Source: Planctomycetota bacterium (GTDB lineage Bacteria > Planctomycetota > Planctomycetia > Pirellulales > Lacipirellulaceae). From it: DNA of 42,215 nucleotides. The translations under genes were made by a program, and so were the position numbers. The DNA is taken from NCBI GenBank assembly GCA_003576855.1, contig QEVI01000029.1:1-42215 (forward strand), read 5' to 3'. Below are positions 8,373 to 16,130 of this stretch, one piece after another (the stretch's first letter is position 1; every line of letters begins with the position of its first letter). Below the pieces are notes generated by a model. The model saw only the letters and a program-made list of their open reading frames with translations. It searched no databases and was not told the origin of the DNA.

Positions 8373-9191
8373 ATGGACAGGTTTCGCCACATCGTTTGGG
8401 TGCTCTCGAGCCAGGCGGTGCTGTTCTACGGCGCAGCAGCGGGGAAGGAGCCGCCGTCAGGAGCTCCGATGGCACTCGTCGCGGCGCATTCGCACAACGA
8501 TTACTACCGTTCTCGGCCGCTCGCGGACGCGCTCGACCGGGGGTTTGCCAGCATCGAGGCCGATGTCTTCGTCGTCGACGGAGAACTGCTGGTCGGCCAC
8601 TACACACGGGAGCTTCGGCCGGAGCGGACGCTCGAGGCGCTGTACCTTGCGCCGCTGCGGAAGCACGTGGCGGCACACGGCGGCCGCGTCTTTGCCGGGC
8701 CCGAACGGCTAACGCTGCTCGTGGATTTCAAGAATGACGGCGCCGCCGCGTACGCAGCCCTCGCCACTTTGTTGGCAAAGTACGACGACCTGGTTTCGGG
8801 ATTGGCGGAAGGAACGTGGCGGCCGCGCGGCGTGGACGTCGTCGTCACCGGCGATCGGCCGGTGGACGCCATTCGCAGCGACCGCAGTCGCCGCGTGGGG
8901 ATCGACGGCCGCTTCAACGATACGCCGCCGGACGCGCCGGCCGATCTGACGCCGCTGATCAGCGAGAACTGGCGCGACCATTTCCGCTGGCGGGGCGTCG
9001 GCGAAATGCCTCCGGATGAGCAGCAGCGCCTTGCGGAGCTGGTTGAGCGAGCCCACGGGCAGGGTCGGCGGCTGCGCTTCTGGGGCGCGGCCGACAGCCC
9101 GGCCGTGTGGACGCAGATGCGACGGGCCGGCGTCGACGTACTGGGGACCGATAACCTGGACGCGCTCGAGCAGTTCTTACGGCGGCCTTAG
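8373..9191 (+). CDS. AIM6/PI-PLC-like phosphodiesterase domain protein, secreted
   Basis: The frame opens at 8202, but the start at 8373 gives a signal-like N-terminus (MDRFRHIVWVLSSQAVLFYG then AAAGKE). The 272-residue product matches the TIM-barrel family that includes yeast AIM6 and relatives of PI-specific phospholipase C and glycerophosphodiester phosphodiesterase. It has AHSHNDYYRSRPLADALDRG, SIEADVFVVDGELLVGH, TLLVDFKNDG and, near the end, RRLRFWGAADSPAVW and GVDVLGTDNLD. The first histidine and the E/D pairs of these motifs are the usual metal and catalytic positions. The substrate is unknown. It converges with the ABC binding-protein gene, 9 bases away. Confidence 0.78.
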   Translation: MDRFRHIVWVLSSQAVLFYGAAAGKEPPSGAPMALVAAHSHNDYYRSRPLADALDRGFASIEADVFVVDGELLVGHYTRELRPERTLEALYLAPLRKHVAAHGGRVFAGPERLTLLVDFKNDGAAAYAALATLLAKYDDLVSGLAEGTWRPRGVDVVVTGDRPVDAIRSDRSRRVGIDGRFNDTPPDAPADLTPLISENWRDHFRWRGVGEMPPDEQQRLAELVERAHGQGRRLRFWGAADSPAVWTQMRRAGVDVLGTDNLDALEQFLRRP

Positions 9192-9200
9192 AAAGCGCGC

Positions 9201-10208
9201 TTACCTGGACGCGGCTCGTTGGGCGCTGATGAACTGCAGCGTTACCGCGTCTTCCGGCCGGATTTCGCCGTGCTTGTACATGCCGGCCTTCGTCATGTCG
9301 TCGTAGAAGCGGCGGACGCGCTCGAGCCGTATCACGCCAATGCCCGCGGACGCTGCGTCGCCCGATGTCAGCAGGCCCAGCTCGCGCATCTTTTGCCGGG
9401 AGTACGCGATCTGCTCGTCGGTGATGGCGGGATTGTCGCGCTTGATCAGCGCATCGGCCGCGGATGAGTCCTTGCCGTCGAGATACCGCTCCCAACCGGT
9501 TCTCGACGCGTCGATGAAGCGCTGCACCAGCTCGGGGCGATTTTCAATCAGATCGACGCGGGTCTCCAGCACGGTCGAGTAACTGCTCCAGCCGTGGTCG
9601 GCGAGCAGCCATACCCGCGGGAACCGCCCGGTGGCTTCCTCGATGCGTTTCGGTTCGGCGGTGACAAATCCTTGCATCGCCGCGGTTTTGTCGTTCAAGA
9701 AGGGGGCGAGGCTATGGTTGTACGGACGCAGGTTGGCTCGCGGAAAGCCGTGGGCCGAGTGCATCCACAGAAAGAAGGTCTGCCGCCCGGCGTTGCCCAT
9801 CAAGAGCGGCGCCTTGGCGACGTCCTCCCAGGTTCGATGCGGGCCGTCGGCATGGGCGAGAATGCACTGCGGATCGCGCTGGAAAAAGGCGGCGACTACC
9901 TTCGTGGGGATTCCCTGCTTCACAGCGTCGAACGCCTGAAGCAGATTAGTGCCGACGAGGAAATCGACCTGGCCGAAGGCCAACAGCGGGCGGTTATTGA
10001 CCAGCGGCCCGCCTTGTTTGATCGAAACTTCCAAACCTGCCTCGGCGTAAGTCCCGTCGGCCAGCGCCTGGTAGAAGCCCCCCAGTTCCGGCTGGGCTTT
10101 CCAGTTCAGCGCGAGCGTCACTCGATCCGCCGCCAGGGCGTCGGCGGCGCCGACGAACATGGTGCACAGCGTGCAACGCAAAACCAGCGCTGAAAGCAAT
10201 CGCACCAT
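9201..10208 (-). CDS. NMT1/THI5-like ABC transporter substrate-binding protein
   Basis: The start at 10208 gives a signal peptide (MVRLLSALVLRCTLCTMFVG, cleaved near ALAADRV). The mature protein follows the NMT1/THI5 fold of periplasmic binding proteins: RVTLALNWKAQPELGGFYQA, LADGTYAEAGLEVSIKQGGP, VDFLVGTNLLQAFDAVKQGI and, later, DLIENRPELVQRFIDASRTG. This family binds thiamine pyrimidine precursors (ThiY), sulfonates, nitrate or riboflavin. The sequence alone does not settle which. It is the last gene of an operon with permease and ATPase, 22 bases after the permease stop. No TPP or FMN riboswitch was recognised upstream of the operon. Confidence 0.88.
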   Translation of the reverse strand: MVRLLSALVLRCTLCTMFVGAADALAADRVTLALNWKAQPELGGFYQALADGTYAEAGLEVSIKQGGPLVNNRPLLAFGQVDFLVGTNLLQAFDAVKQGIPTKVVAAFFQRDPQCILAHADGPHRTWEDVAKAPLLMGNAGRQTFFLWMHSAHGFPRANLRPYNHSLAPFLNDKTAAMQGFVTAEPKRIEEATGRFPRVWLLADHGWSSYSTVLETRVDLIENRPELVQRFIDASRTGWERYLDGKDSSAADALIKRDNPAITDEQIAYSRQKMRELGLLTSGDAASAGIGVIRLERVRRFYDDMTKAGMYKHGEIRPEDAVTLQFISAQRAASR

Positions 10209-10230
10209 GGGCGTGGCCGGCGACGGCCGG

Positions 10231-11094
10231 TTAAGGTTGGCTGACCAGCGCGCTGTCGTGCCAGCGGCGCAGCAGTAGGAAGCTAAATCCGTGCGTCGCA
10301 GCATACGCCATCACGCCTGTCACGGAAATAAGCGCCAGGGCGGCGAACATCGTCGGGGCGTCGCTGCGTAACTGGCTCTCGAAGATCGTCGACGCCAGCC
10401 CCGGGTTGTCGACCTGGGCGCCGACGACGAATTCCGCGACGACGGCGCCCACCAGGGCCAGGTTGGTCGAAACCTTCAGTCCGGCAAGGAAATAGGGCAG
10501 GGCCGACGGCGCCAGCAACAGCCTGAGCCGCTGCCACGGCGAGGCGTGGTAAAGCTGGAACAGGTCGCAGAGACCGCGATCGGCGCTGCGAAAGCCGATG
10601 GTCGTATTCGATAGGATCGGGAAGAACGCCACGATCCACGAACACGCCAATTGCGCCCACCACACCCGCTGCCAGCCGATCAATAGCACAATAAACGGGG
10701 CGACGGCTACCAGCGGCGTGACTTGCAGCATGACGGCGTAGGGAAACACCATCCGCTCCACGAGTCGAGACGATGCAAGCAGCGCGGCCGACGGCACGCC
10801 GAGGATGATCGCCGCGAGCAGCGCGACGGCCATGGTCATAAGCGTTACTGCCCACGCCGGTCGCAGGGCGTCCCACTCCGCGACGAGCGTGGCGCCGATG
10901 GCGCTGGGCGCCGGCAACATGTATTGCGGCACGTCGGCCACGCGCACCGCGATTTCCCAGCCGGCCAGCAGAACGATGGCAAGCGCCCCCGGCGCCAGGC
11001 TGCCCAGGGCACGAAGCAGCCGCGGCGCCGGCGCCGGCGGAGGGGTAGCTTCGCTATTCAGCCCAAGGTCGCTCACTTGTCGCCAGCCAGTCAC
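10231..11094 (-). CDS. ABC transporter permease (SsuC/ThiX-like)
   Basis: This integral membrane protein of about 287 residues has some six hydrophobic segments, starting with LAPGALAIVLLAGWEIAVRV. The BPD-type permease signature is seen around GLKVSTNLALVGAVVAEFVV followed by the EFVVGAQVDNPGL loop that contacts the ATPase. I place the start at the GTG at 11094 because it overlaps the TGA of the ATPase gene (GTGA). The frame is open further upstream to 11139, overlapping the ATPase by 49 bases, and a GTG at 11076 is also possible. It works with the ATPase and binding protein of the same operon as an importer of an unidentified small molecule. Confidence 0.87.
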   Translation of the reverse strand: MTGWRQVSDLGLNSEATPPPAPAPRLLRALGSLAPGALAIVLLAGWEIAVRVADVPQYMLPAPSAIGATLVAEWDALRPAWAVTLMTMAVALLAAIILGVPSAALLASSRLVERMVFPYAVMLQVTPLVAVAPFIVLLIGWQRVWWAQLACSWIVAFFPILSNTTIGFRSADRGLCDLFQLYHASPWQRLRLLLAPSALPYFLAGLKVSTNLALVGAVVAEFVVGAQVDNPGLASTIFESQLRSDAPTMFAALALISVTGVMAYAATHGFSFLLLRRWHDSALVSQP

Positions 11095-11873
11095 GGCGTT
11101 GCCGACGCACGCTCCAGTGAATGAGAGACCCGACGACATAACTCGGCGTACCGCGGCGAGGTCCGTGTGTCCATCGTACGCTCGTCCGGTAGGTCGATGG
11201 CGATCTCATCGACGATGCATCCCGGCTGCTGAGACATGACCAAGACGCGCTGCGACAAATAGACAGACTCGAAAATGCTGTGCGTGATGAACAGTGCTGC
11301 CCAGCGGCGTTGCCGCCACAGCGTCAGCAGGTCGTCGTTGAGCCGATTACGGGTGATCTCATCGAGCGCCGCGAACGGTTCGTCGAGCAGCAGCAATTGC
11401 GGATGGGTCGCCAACGCCCGTGCGACGGAAACTCGCATTTTCATGCCGCCGGACAATTCCCGCGGGTAAGCTCGGGCAAAACGGCTCAGGCCCACCAGTT
11501 CCAAGGCCTCGTCCACGCGGCCGGCGGCTGTCGAGCGATCGAGTCCTTGCAGCGCCAGCGGCAGGCGAACGTTGTTCCAAACAGTGGCCCAGGGCAGTAG
11601 GGTCGGTTCCTGAAAGACGCAACCCAGCGGCTGATCGCCCGGCGACGCACGCTTGCCGGTCCACGCTCGCTTGATGACTCCGGCGGACGGTTCGCTGAGG
11701 CCGGCGATGAGCCGCAGGACGGTGCTTTTACCGCAACCGGAGGGGCCGAGCAAGCTGACGAATTCGCCACGGCCAACGACGGCGCTGAAGCCGTCCAGCG
11801 CTCGAGGACCGTTGGCGTATGTCTTGCCTACCTTTGCCAGTTCTACCAGGATCGCCTCGTCCATGGCATTCAC
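11091..11873 (-). CDS. ABC transporter ATP-binding protein (SsuB/TauB/ThiZ-like)
   Basis: This 260-residue protein shows all ABC ATPase motifs in order: Walker A GPSGCGKST, Q-loop at CVFQEPTLLPWATVWNNV, signature LSGGMKMRVSVARALATHP, Walker B LLLLDEPFAALDE and the H-loop in ALFITHSI. The DEPFAALDE Walker B and short length are typical of nitrate/sulfonate/taurine-type importers. The start is a GTG at 11873 that overlaps the TGA of the diguanylate cyclase gene (GTGA), with an in-frame ATG three codons later. It energises the permease encoded immediately downstream. Confidence 0.92.
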   Translation of the reverse strand: MNAMDEAILVELAKVGKTYANGPRALDGFSAVVGRGEFVSLLGPSGCGKSTVLRLIAGLSEPSAGVIKRAWTGKRASPGDQPLGCVFQEPTLLPWATVWNNVRLPLALQGLDRSTAAGRVDEALELVGLSRFARAYPRELSGGMKMRVSVARALATHPQLLLLDEPFAALDEITRNRLNDDLLTLWRQRRWAALFITHSIFESVYLSQRVLVMSQQPGCIVDEIAIDLPDERTMDTRTSPRYAELCRRVSHSLERASATP

Positions 11874-12712
11874 CGGGGCCGCCGCCGCTTGATGGCGTAC
11901 ATGCGCTTGTCGGCGGCGGCAAGCAACTCGCGAAACGGCGTTAGAGGCGACGCGGCGATGGCGGTCCCGATGGTCGCGGAGAGGCGAAGCGCGGCGTCGC
12001 CGGCCTGTATCGGCGTTTCCAACGCGCGGCGAAGCCTACGGACGACGGGCCTGGCCGCGGCGACGCTGGCCGCGCCGCGTACGAGGACGATGAATTCATC
12101 GCCGCCGTAGCGCGCGACCACGTCTTCTTCGCGAACGCAGCGTTGCCATCGTCGGGCGACTTCCTCCAAGGCCTGATCGCCGGTCAGATGGCCATGCTGA
12201 TCGTTGACCTGCTTGAATTCGTCCAAGTCGATAAACAGAAGTGCGAAAGGGGTTTCCGGCGAGCAGCGTCGCCATGACTCGACCGTCGCGAGCAGTTCAC
12301 GGCGGTCCGCCAGCCCGGTTAGCGGGTCCCGCGAGGCAGTCGGCGCGCTGCCGGTCGAGGAGACAGCCACAAGAACCAATGGACCGCCTGGTCCGGCAAG
12401 TCGTCGTGCGGCGACGTGGATCGGTTCGCCCGGCGGGCGAGCGGTCGCAAGTTCAGTGGCGAATGAAGCTTCCGCACATTGCGCCAATCGCTGCCGGAGA
12501 TAGCCATGGCACGAGGTCGCAGGCGCCGAGTCGTCGGCGGGCGGCAGTAACAGTTCATCGAGCGTAGCTGCCGCTTTGGAAGCAGCGACGCCAAGGCAAG
12601 ATTCCCACCTTTCATCGCTGGCGACAACGCGTCCGTGGATGTCCACGACGAGGAACAACGTCTGTCCTGCAAGCTGCGTCATAACGGCGGAATCATGCGA
12701 CCGGGATTGCAC
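11870..12712 (-). CDS. GGDEF diguanylate cyclase with N-terminal PAS-like domain
   Basis: This 280-residue protein has a PAS-like N-terminal domain (about residues 15-120, TLFLVVDIHGRVVASDERW) and a GGDEF domain (about 125-278). The active motif GGDEF lies at 203-207, with metal residue D162 in FIDLDEFKQVND. The inhibitory site RxxD (R194-D197) is five residues before it, so it should make c-di-GMP and feel product inhibition. There are no membrane segments, so it is cytoplasmic. The start is a GTG at 12712 with a strong AGGAGG ribosome site 5 bases upstream. An ATG at 12682 is a weaker alternative. It is the first gene of the ABC transporter operon and is divergent from the polysaccharide locus. 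Confidence 0.92.
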   Translation of the reverse strand: MQSRSHDSAVMTQLAGQTLFLVVDIHGRVVASDERWESCLGVAASKAAATLDELLLPPADDSAPATSCHGYLRQRLAQCAEASFATELATARPPGEPIHVAARRLAGPGGPLVLVAVSSTGSAPTASRDPLTGLADRRELLATVESWRRCSPETPFALLFIDLDEFKQVNDQHGHLTGDQALEEVARRWQRCVREEDVVARYGGDEFIVLVRGAASVAAARPVVRRLRRALETPIQAGDAALRLSATIGTAIAASPLTPFRELLAAADKRMYAIKRRRPR

Positions 12713-13329
12713 TTGCGCCTCCTGCGGAGCGTCGCAAATCGGACTAAGGGTTCATTTTGTCCGAAAACGCCGAGGCAGCGAATCGGACGACCACGCACCG
12801 GAAATGTCGGAACGATTTTTATTCAACCAAATTGGCCAAGAAATCATTAGACATGCGGTAAGTCACCAGTATAATCGACGATCGTGCGCGAACCCGCAAT
12901 CACGGTTTGCGTGCAACTGTCGCGGTCGTTGCGCGCCGGACAGTACAGGACACGCCTCACAGGGGGCAGCCGAAACTGCATGGATTCGTTTGACCTGAAG
13001 CGCAAGCCCGCCACGCCGACGTCGTAAGCCTGGGAAGAGATGGCCCTCGGGCGTTTGACGTCCTTATTGCTGAGAAGATTGTGCGCGAGCAGAGGAGGAG
13101 GCGCCGACGGCGTTGCGCGCCAGCGGCCGCCGAGTTGCGCCCGTTCGCACCCAGCAGCCCATGTTCAGTGAAGAGACATGCTGGAAAACGCCCGCGAAAA
13201 GCGTGCTGTGAAAGCGCTTTCGTCGCACCGGTTGGTTTGGTTCGCCACGCTGATGGACAAACTTCTGAATGCTTCGACATTCATTCGCGTGTTTTTCAGT
13301 TCACCAGGATGTAATGGCGCAAAGCTGAG
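12713..13329. other. Divergent promoter region between the cyclase operon and the polysaccharide locus
   Basis: These 617 bases hold no convincing gene. The short frames here have no supported start and atypical composition. The region must contain the promoters of both the minus-strand diguanylate cyclase/ABC operon and the plus-strand polysaccharide locus. The only structured site noticed is the palindrome at 13210-13221. No riboswitch fold was recognised. Confidence 0.45.
13210..13221. promoter_or_regulatory. Perfect palindrome resembling a LacI-family operator
   Basis: GAAAGCGCTTTC is a 12-base perfect palindrome with a central CG, 108 bases before the start of the initiating sugar transferase. 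With the preceding T it matches the TGAAA-N-CG-N-TTTC pattern of LacI/CcpA-type operators. About ten perfect 12-base palindromes are expected by chance in a window this long, so this is only suggestive. Confidence 0.2.
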
Positions 13330-14442
13330 ATGACTCAGGACACCATGCCCCGCCGGTTTCACGCCCGGGTGCTCGCTCGCCGCCGGACTGCCAGGCACGA
13401 CGTTTTCCTTTCCGATGCGGACTTTCGTTTCGCCGCCGACTGCGAACGAATGCGCGTCGACCGGAATGGATCGGTCTTGTCGCTGCTGCTGATTCGCTTG
13501 CCCGCCAAGCACTCCAGCGATTCAGACATCGGGCTGTTGGCCCGCGTGCTGGAGGGGCGGCTCCGCGTCACCGATACGCCCGGATTGCTCAACGACGGTC
13601 GCATCGCGGTGCTGCTGCCCGACACGCCGGCCGAGGGCGCCTGGAAGGTGGCGGCGGACGTCAGCGAGGTGTACCCGCCGGGGCCTGAGCGGCCCGAGTG
13701 CGACGTGCTGGTTTACCTTCCCCATCAACGCCCTGGCGGCGGCTTGGAGGGCGTCGGCTTGGAAGCGTCCGGCGGCGCATCCAGCGGCGAATTGCTGGCA
13801 GCGCCCGACCCGCCGCAGCCCAGCGAGTTCTTCTTCGCTAAGCCCATCGCGACGTGGAAACGGGGCGTTGACGTCGTAGGCGCCGTACTTGGGCTGGTGA
13901 TCAGCGCGCCGATCATTGCGCTGGCGGCGGCGGCGATCAAGCTCGACACGCCGGGGCCGGCGTTCTTCGTGCAAGAACGTGAAGGCCTGGGGGGCCGACG
14001 GTTCAAGATGTACAAGCTGCGGACGATGTACGTCGACGCCGAGACGCTCAAACCGTCCTTGCTCCCCCACAGCGTGCAGGACGGTCCGGCGTTCAAGATG
14101 TACCGCGACCCGCGGACGACTCCGTTCGGCCGGTTTCTACGCTGGTCGAGCATCGACGAACTGCCGCAGCTTTGGAACGTGCTGCGCGGCGAGATGTCGC
14201 TCGTCGGCCCGCGGCCGTTGCCAACTTATGAGTCGCAGGCCTGCCAGCCTTGGCAGCGGCGCCGGCTGACGGTGACGCCGGGCATCACCTGCACCTGGCA
14301 AGTGTCGGCCCGCGGCAAGGCGCGCTTCGACGACTGGGTGCGGATGGACCTCCGCTACGCCGCGAAGATCAGTCCCTGGGAGGACTTGAAGCTGTTGCTC
14401 ATTACGCTGCCGTCGCTGGTTTTCCACAAGGGAATCCGTTAG
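13330..14442 (+). CDS. Initiating polyprenyl-phosphate sugar transferase with degenerate GGDEF-like N-terminal domain
   Basis: Residues about 170-370 are a bacterial sugar transferase domain, as in WbaP, WcaJ and other exopolysaccharide phosphoglycosyltransferases. It has a re-entrant hydrophobic segment (GAVLGLVISAPIIALAAAA), then KLDTPGPAFFVQEREG, FKMYKLRTMYVDAE, SSIDELPQLWNVLRGEMSLV, GPRPLP and TPGITCTWQVSAR. It should move a sugar phosphate onto undecaprenyl phosphate, the first step of repeat-unit assembly. Residues about 25-128 resemble a GGDEF domain. They include SLLLIRL as its first strand, R79-V-T-D82 where the c-di-GMP inhibitory site lies, NDGRI (88-92) in place of GGDEF, and AVLLPDT after it. 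Cyclase activity should be lost, but ligand binding may remain. The usual multi-spanning N-terminus of WbaP-like enzymes is absent. Confidence 0.9.
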   Translation: MTQDTMPRRFHARVLARRRTARHDVFLSDADFRFAADCERMRVDRNGSVLSLLLIRLPAKHSSDSDIGLLARVLEGRLRVTDTPGLLNDGRIAVLLPDTPAEGAWKVAADVSEVYPPGPERPECDVLVYLPHQRPGGGLEGVGLEASGGASSGELLAAPDPPQPSEFFFAKPIATWKRGVDVVGAVLGLVISAPIIALAAAAIKLDTPGPAFFVQEREGLGGRRFKMYKLRTMYVDAETLKPSLLPHSVQDGPAFKMYRDPRTTPFGRFLRWSSIDELPQLWNVLRGEMSLVGPRPLPTYESQACQPWQRRRLTVTPGITCTWQVSARGKARFDDWVRMDLRYAAKISPWEDLKLLLITLPSLVFHKGIR

Positions 14443-14534
14443 CTCGAGTTCCGCCGATGAACGCTCAAAAGTTCACCGTCCGCCAGTCCGCGAGCGCCGA
14501 GCCCCGCCGCGCGGCGGCCCTGTTTTTCCGGCAC

Positions 14535-14541
14535 AAAAAAA
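14535..14541 (+). other. A7 tract at an apparent frameshift in the Wzz-like gene
   Basis: The frame starting at ATG 14458 encodes MNAQKFTVRQSASAEPRRAA then ALFFRHKK. After the A7 run it continues out of register to a TGA at 14559-14561. One extra A, or a -1 slip, at the run would join HKK to KAFLFAMIVVAGGVALIAL, restoring a complete first transmembrane helix for the Wzz-like protein. The TGA also overlaps the ATG at 14558 (ATGA), so termination and restart is an alternative. Confidence 0.6.
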
Positions 14542-14557
14542 GGCCTTCCTCTTCGCG

Positions 14558-16036
14558 ATGATCGTCGTGGCCGGCGGCGTCGCGTTGATCGCGCTCGCGC
14601 CCCGCACTTACCGATCCGAGGCGAGGCTGTTTCTTCAGGTCGGCCGGGAAAGCGTGCGGCTGGACCCGACGGCGACCACGGGCGACACGATCGCATTGCA
14701 CCAAACTGGGCGCGATAGCGAAATCGCCACCGCGATGGAAGTGCTCAAGAGCCGAGCCATCATCGAGAAGACCGTCGACCGCCTGACGCCCGCGGCGGTG
14801 CTCGCGGCGGCCAGCGGCGAGTCGGCCGCAGGGCCGCAATGGGTGGAATCGCTTAAGCAGCCCGTTCGACGCATCGCGCAGGCCATACGCAGCCTTGACC
14901 CGATTTCTCAGCGGGAGCGGGCCGTGATCGAGATCGAGAAGAACTTAGAGGTCTACGCCGAGTTCGATTCGGCGCTGATCGTGATTTCGCTCGACGCCAG
15001 ATCGCCGCAGCTAGCTCAGCAGGTGCTCGCGACGATCGTGGATGTGTACCGCGAGCAGCACGTGCGGCTCTACCAGACGGAGGGTTCCAAGCCGTTTTTC
15101 GAACAGCAGCGGGCGGAATTCGCGAGTCGACTGGCAGCGGCCGAGGACCGGCTTCGGGAGGCGAAGAACCGGATGAGCGTCGCGTCGATCGAGTCGCGAC
15201 GCGAGACGCTGGAAACGCAATTGCGGAGCATCGAGGAAGCGCGGCACTCGACGCTCCAGCGGATTGCGGCCGCCGAGGCCCGCATCGCGTCGCTCCAGCA
15301 GAGAATCGGCGAACTGCCGGAGCGCTTGCTCAGCGAAACGCGCGTCGTGCCCAACACGGGGGCCGATGTGCTTCGTTCGCAACTGTACGCTCTGCAAGTG
15401 GAACTGATGAACCTGGAGGCCAAATACAGCGACGACCATCCGCTGGTGAAGGCGACCCGCGCCCAGGTCGAAGAGGCGAAGGAAATGGCCCGGCACGAGG
15501 CGCCGTCCCGCCAGGAGACCGTCGACGGCCTCAACGGCAACCGGTTGTCGCTGAGCTTGTCGCTGGCGCAGGCGGAGAGCGATTTGGCCGGCGACGTCGC
15601 GCAGCGCAGCACGCTCGAGGAGCAGCGATCGGCGGCGCTGGCCAGCCTCAAGCAGCTTAACGACTTCGAAGCGGAGCTCGAGCAACTCAATCGCGACGTC
15701 GAGCTGGCCCGCACGAGTTACTTCAACTACGCGACGGCGTTTGAACAGTCGCGGATGGATGAGGAACTTAATCGCCGGCGCATTTCGAATGTCAATGTCG
15801 CACAAGCGGCGACGCTGGCGGAAAAACCGGTCGGGCCTTCCAAGCTGCTTATCGCCGGGATGACGCTGGCGTTGTTGACGGTCGGCACGGTGGCGCTGGT
15901 GTTGCTGGCCGAGGCGCTGGATGGACGAATTCGGTCCGAGGAACAGCTCGAGCAGCTTTTGCAGTTGCCCGTACTGGCGGCGGTGCCCGAGGCGCGGGCC
16001 TACAGGACGGCGCCGGTTGCAGCGGCGCCCGTGTGA
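14558..16036 (+). CDS. Wzz/GumC-like polysaccharide copolymerase (chain-length determinant), 5' end interrupted by a frameshift
   Basis: From ATG 14558 the product is 492 residues. It has a partial first transmembrane segment (MIVVAGGVALIALAP), an extracytoplasmic domain with a long coiled coil (about residues 150-400, rich in E, R, A and L), the NRRRISNVNVAQAA segment before the membrane, and a second helix (LLIAGMTLALLTVGTVALVL). This is the GumC/Wzc-N architecture that sets polymer length together with Wzy. The natural start is probably ATG 14458 in another frame, joined at the A7 tract 14535-14541, giving about 525 residues. There is no kinase domain; that role falls to the next gene. The order after the initiating transferase is standard for exopolysaccharide operons. 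Confidence 0.87.
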   Translation: MIVVAGGVALIALAPRTYRSEARLFLQVGRESVRLDPTATTGDTIALHQTGRDSEIATAMEVLKSRAIIEKTVDRLTPAAVLAAASGESAAGPQWVESLKQPVRRIAQAIRSLDPISQRERAVIEIEKNLEVYAEFDSALIVISLDARSPQLAQQVLATIVDVYREQHVRLYQTEGSKPFFEQQRAEFASRLAAAEDRLREAKNRMSVASIESRRETLETQLRSIEEARHSTLQRIAAAEARIASLQQRIGELPERLLSETRVVPNTGADVLRSQLYALQVELMNLEAKYSDDHPLVKATRAQVEEAKEMARHEAPSRQETVDGLNGNRLSLSLSLAQAESDLAGDVAQRSTLEEQRSAALASLKQLNDFEAELEQLNRDVELARTSYFNYATAFEQSRMDEELNRRRISNVNVAQAATLAEKPVGPSKLLIAGMTLALLTVGTVALVLLAEALDGRIRSEEQLEQLLQLPVLAAVPEARAYRTAPVAAAPV

Positions 16037-16130
16037 CGTGCAGTTTTGGCGAACGTGCGGCGTGATTATCCGTGCCACAGGCGTGCAGAGCTCGGCGGCG
16101 CATCAGCATAGGTTTTCGGAGGGGCTTGCA

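Noticed and set aside
12957..13314. Small genes in the divergent region (minus frame 12957-13280, plus frame 13081-13314)
   Set aside because: No ribosome site, no recognisable protein and Arg-rich composition. They overlap each other on opposite strands.
12713..13329. TPP or c-di-GMP riboswitch in the divergent region
   Set aside because: I looked for TPP-type CTGAGA/ACCTGAT elements and GEMM-like conserved bases on both strands and found no convincing set.
14458..14561. Separate 34-residue leader peptide before the Wzz-like gene
   Set aside because: Its C-terminal end lines up with the missing cytoplasmic start of the Wzz-like protein, so a frameshift within one gene explains it better. 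The ATGA overlap keeps reinitiation as a lesser option.
15011..16078. 355-codon minus-strand open frame over the Wzz-like gene
   Set aside because: It is a shadow of the coiled-coil coding sequence, rich in R, Q and L with no domain.
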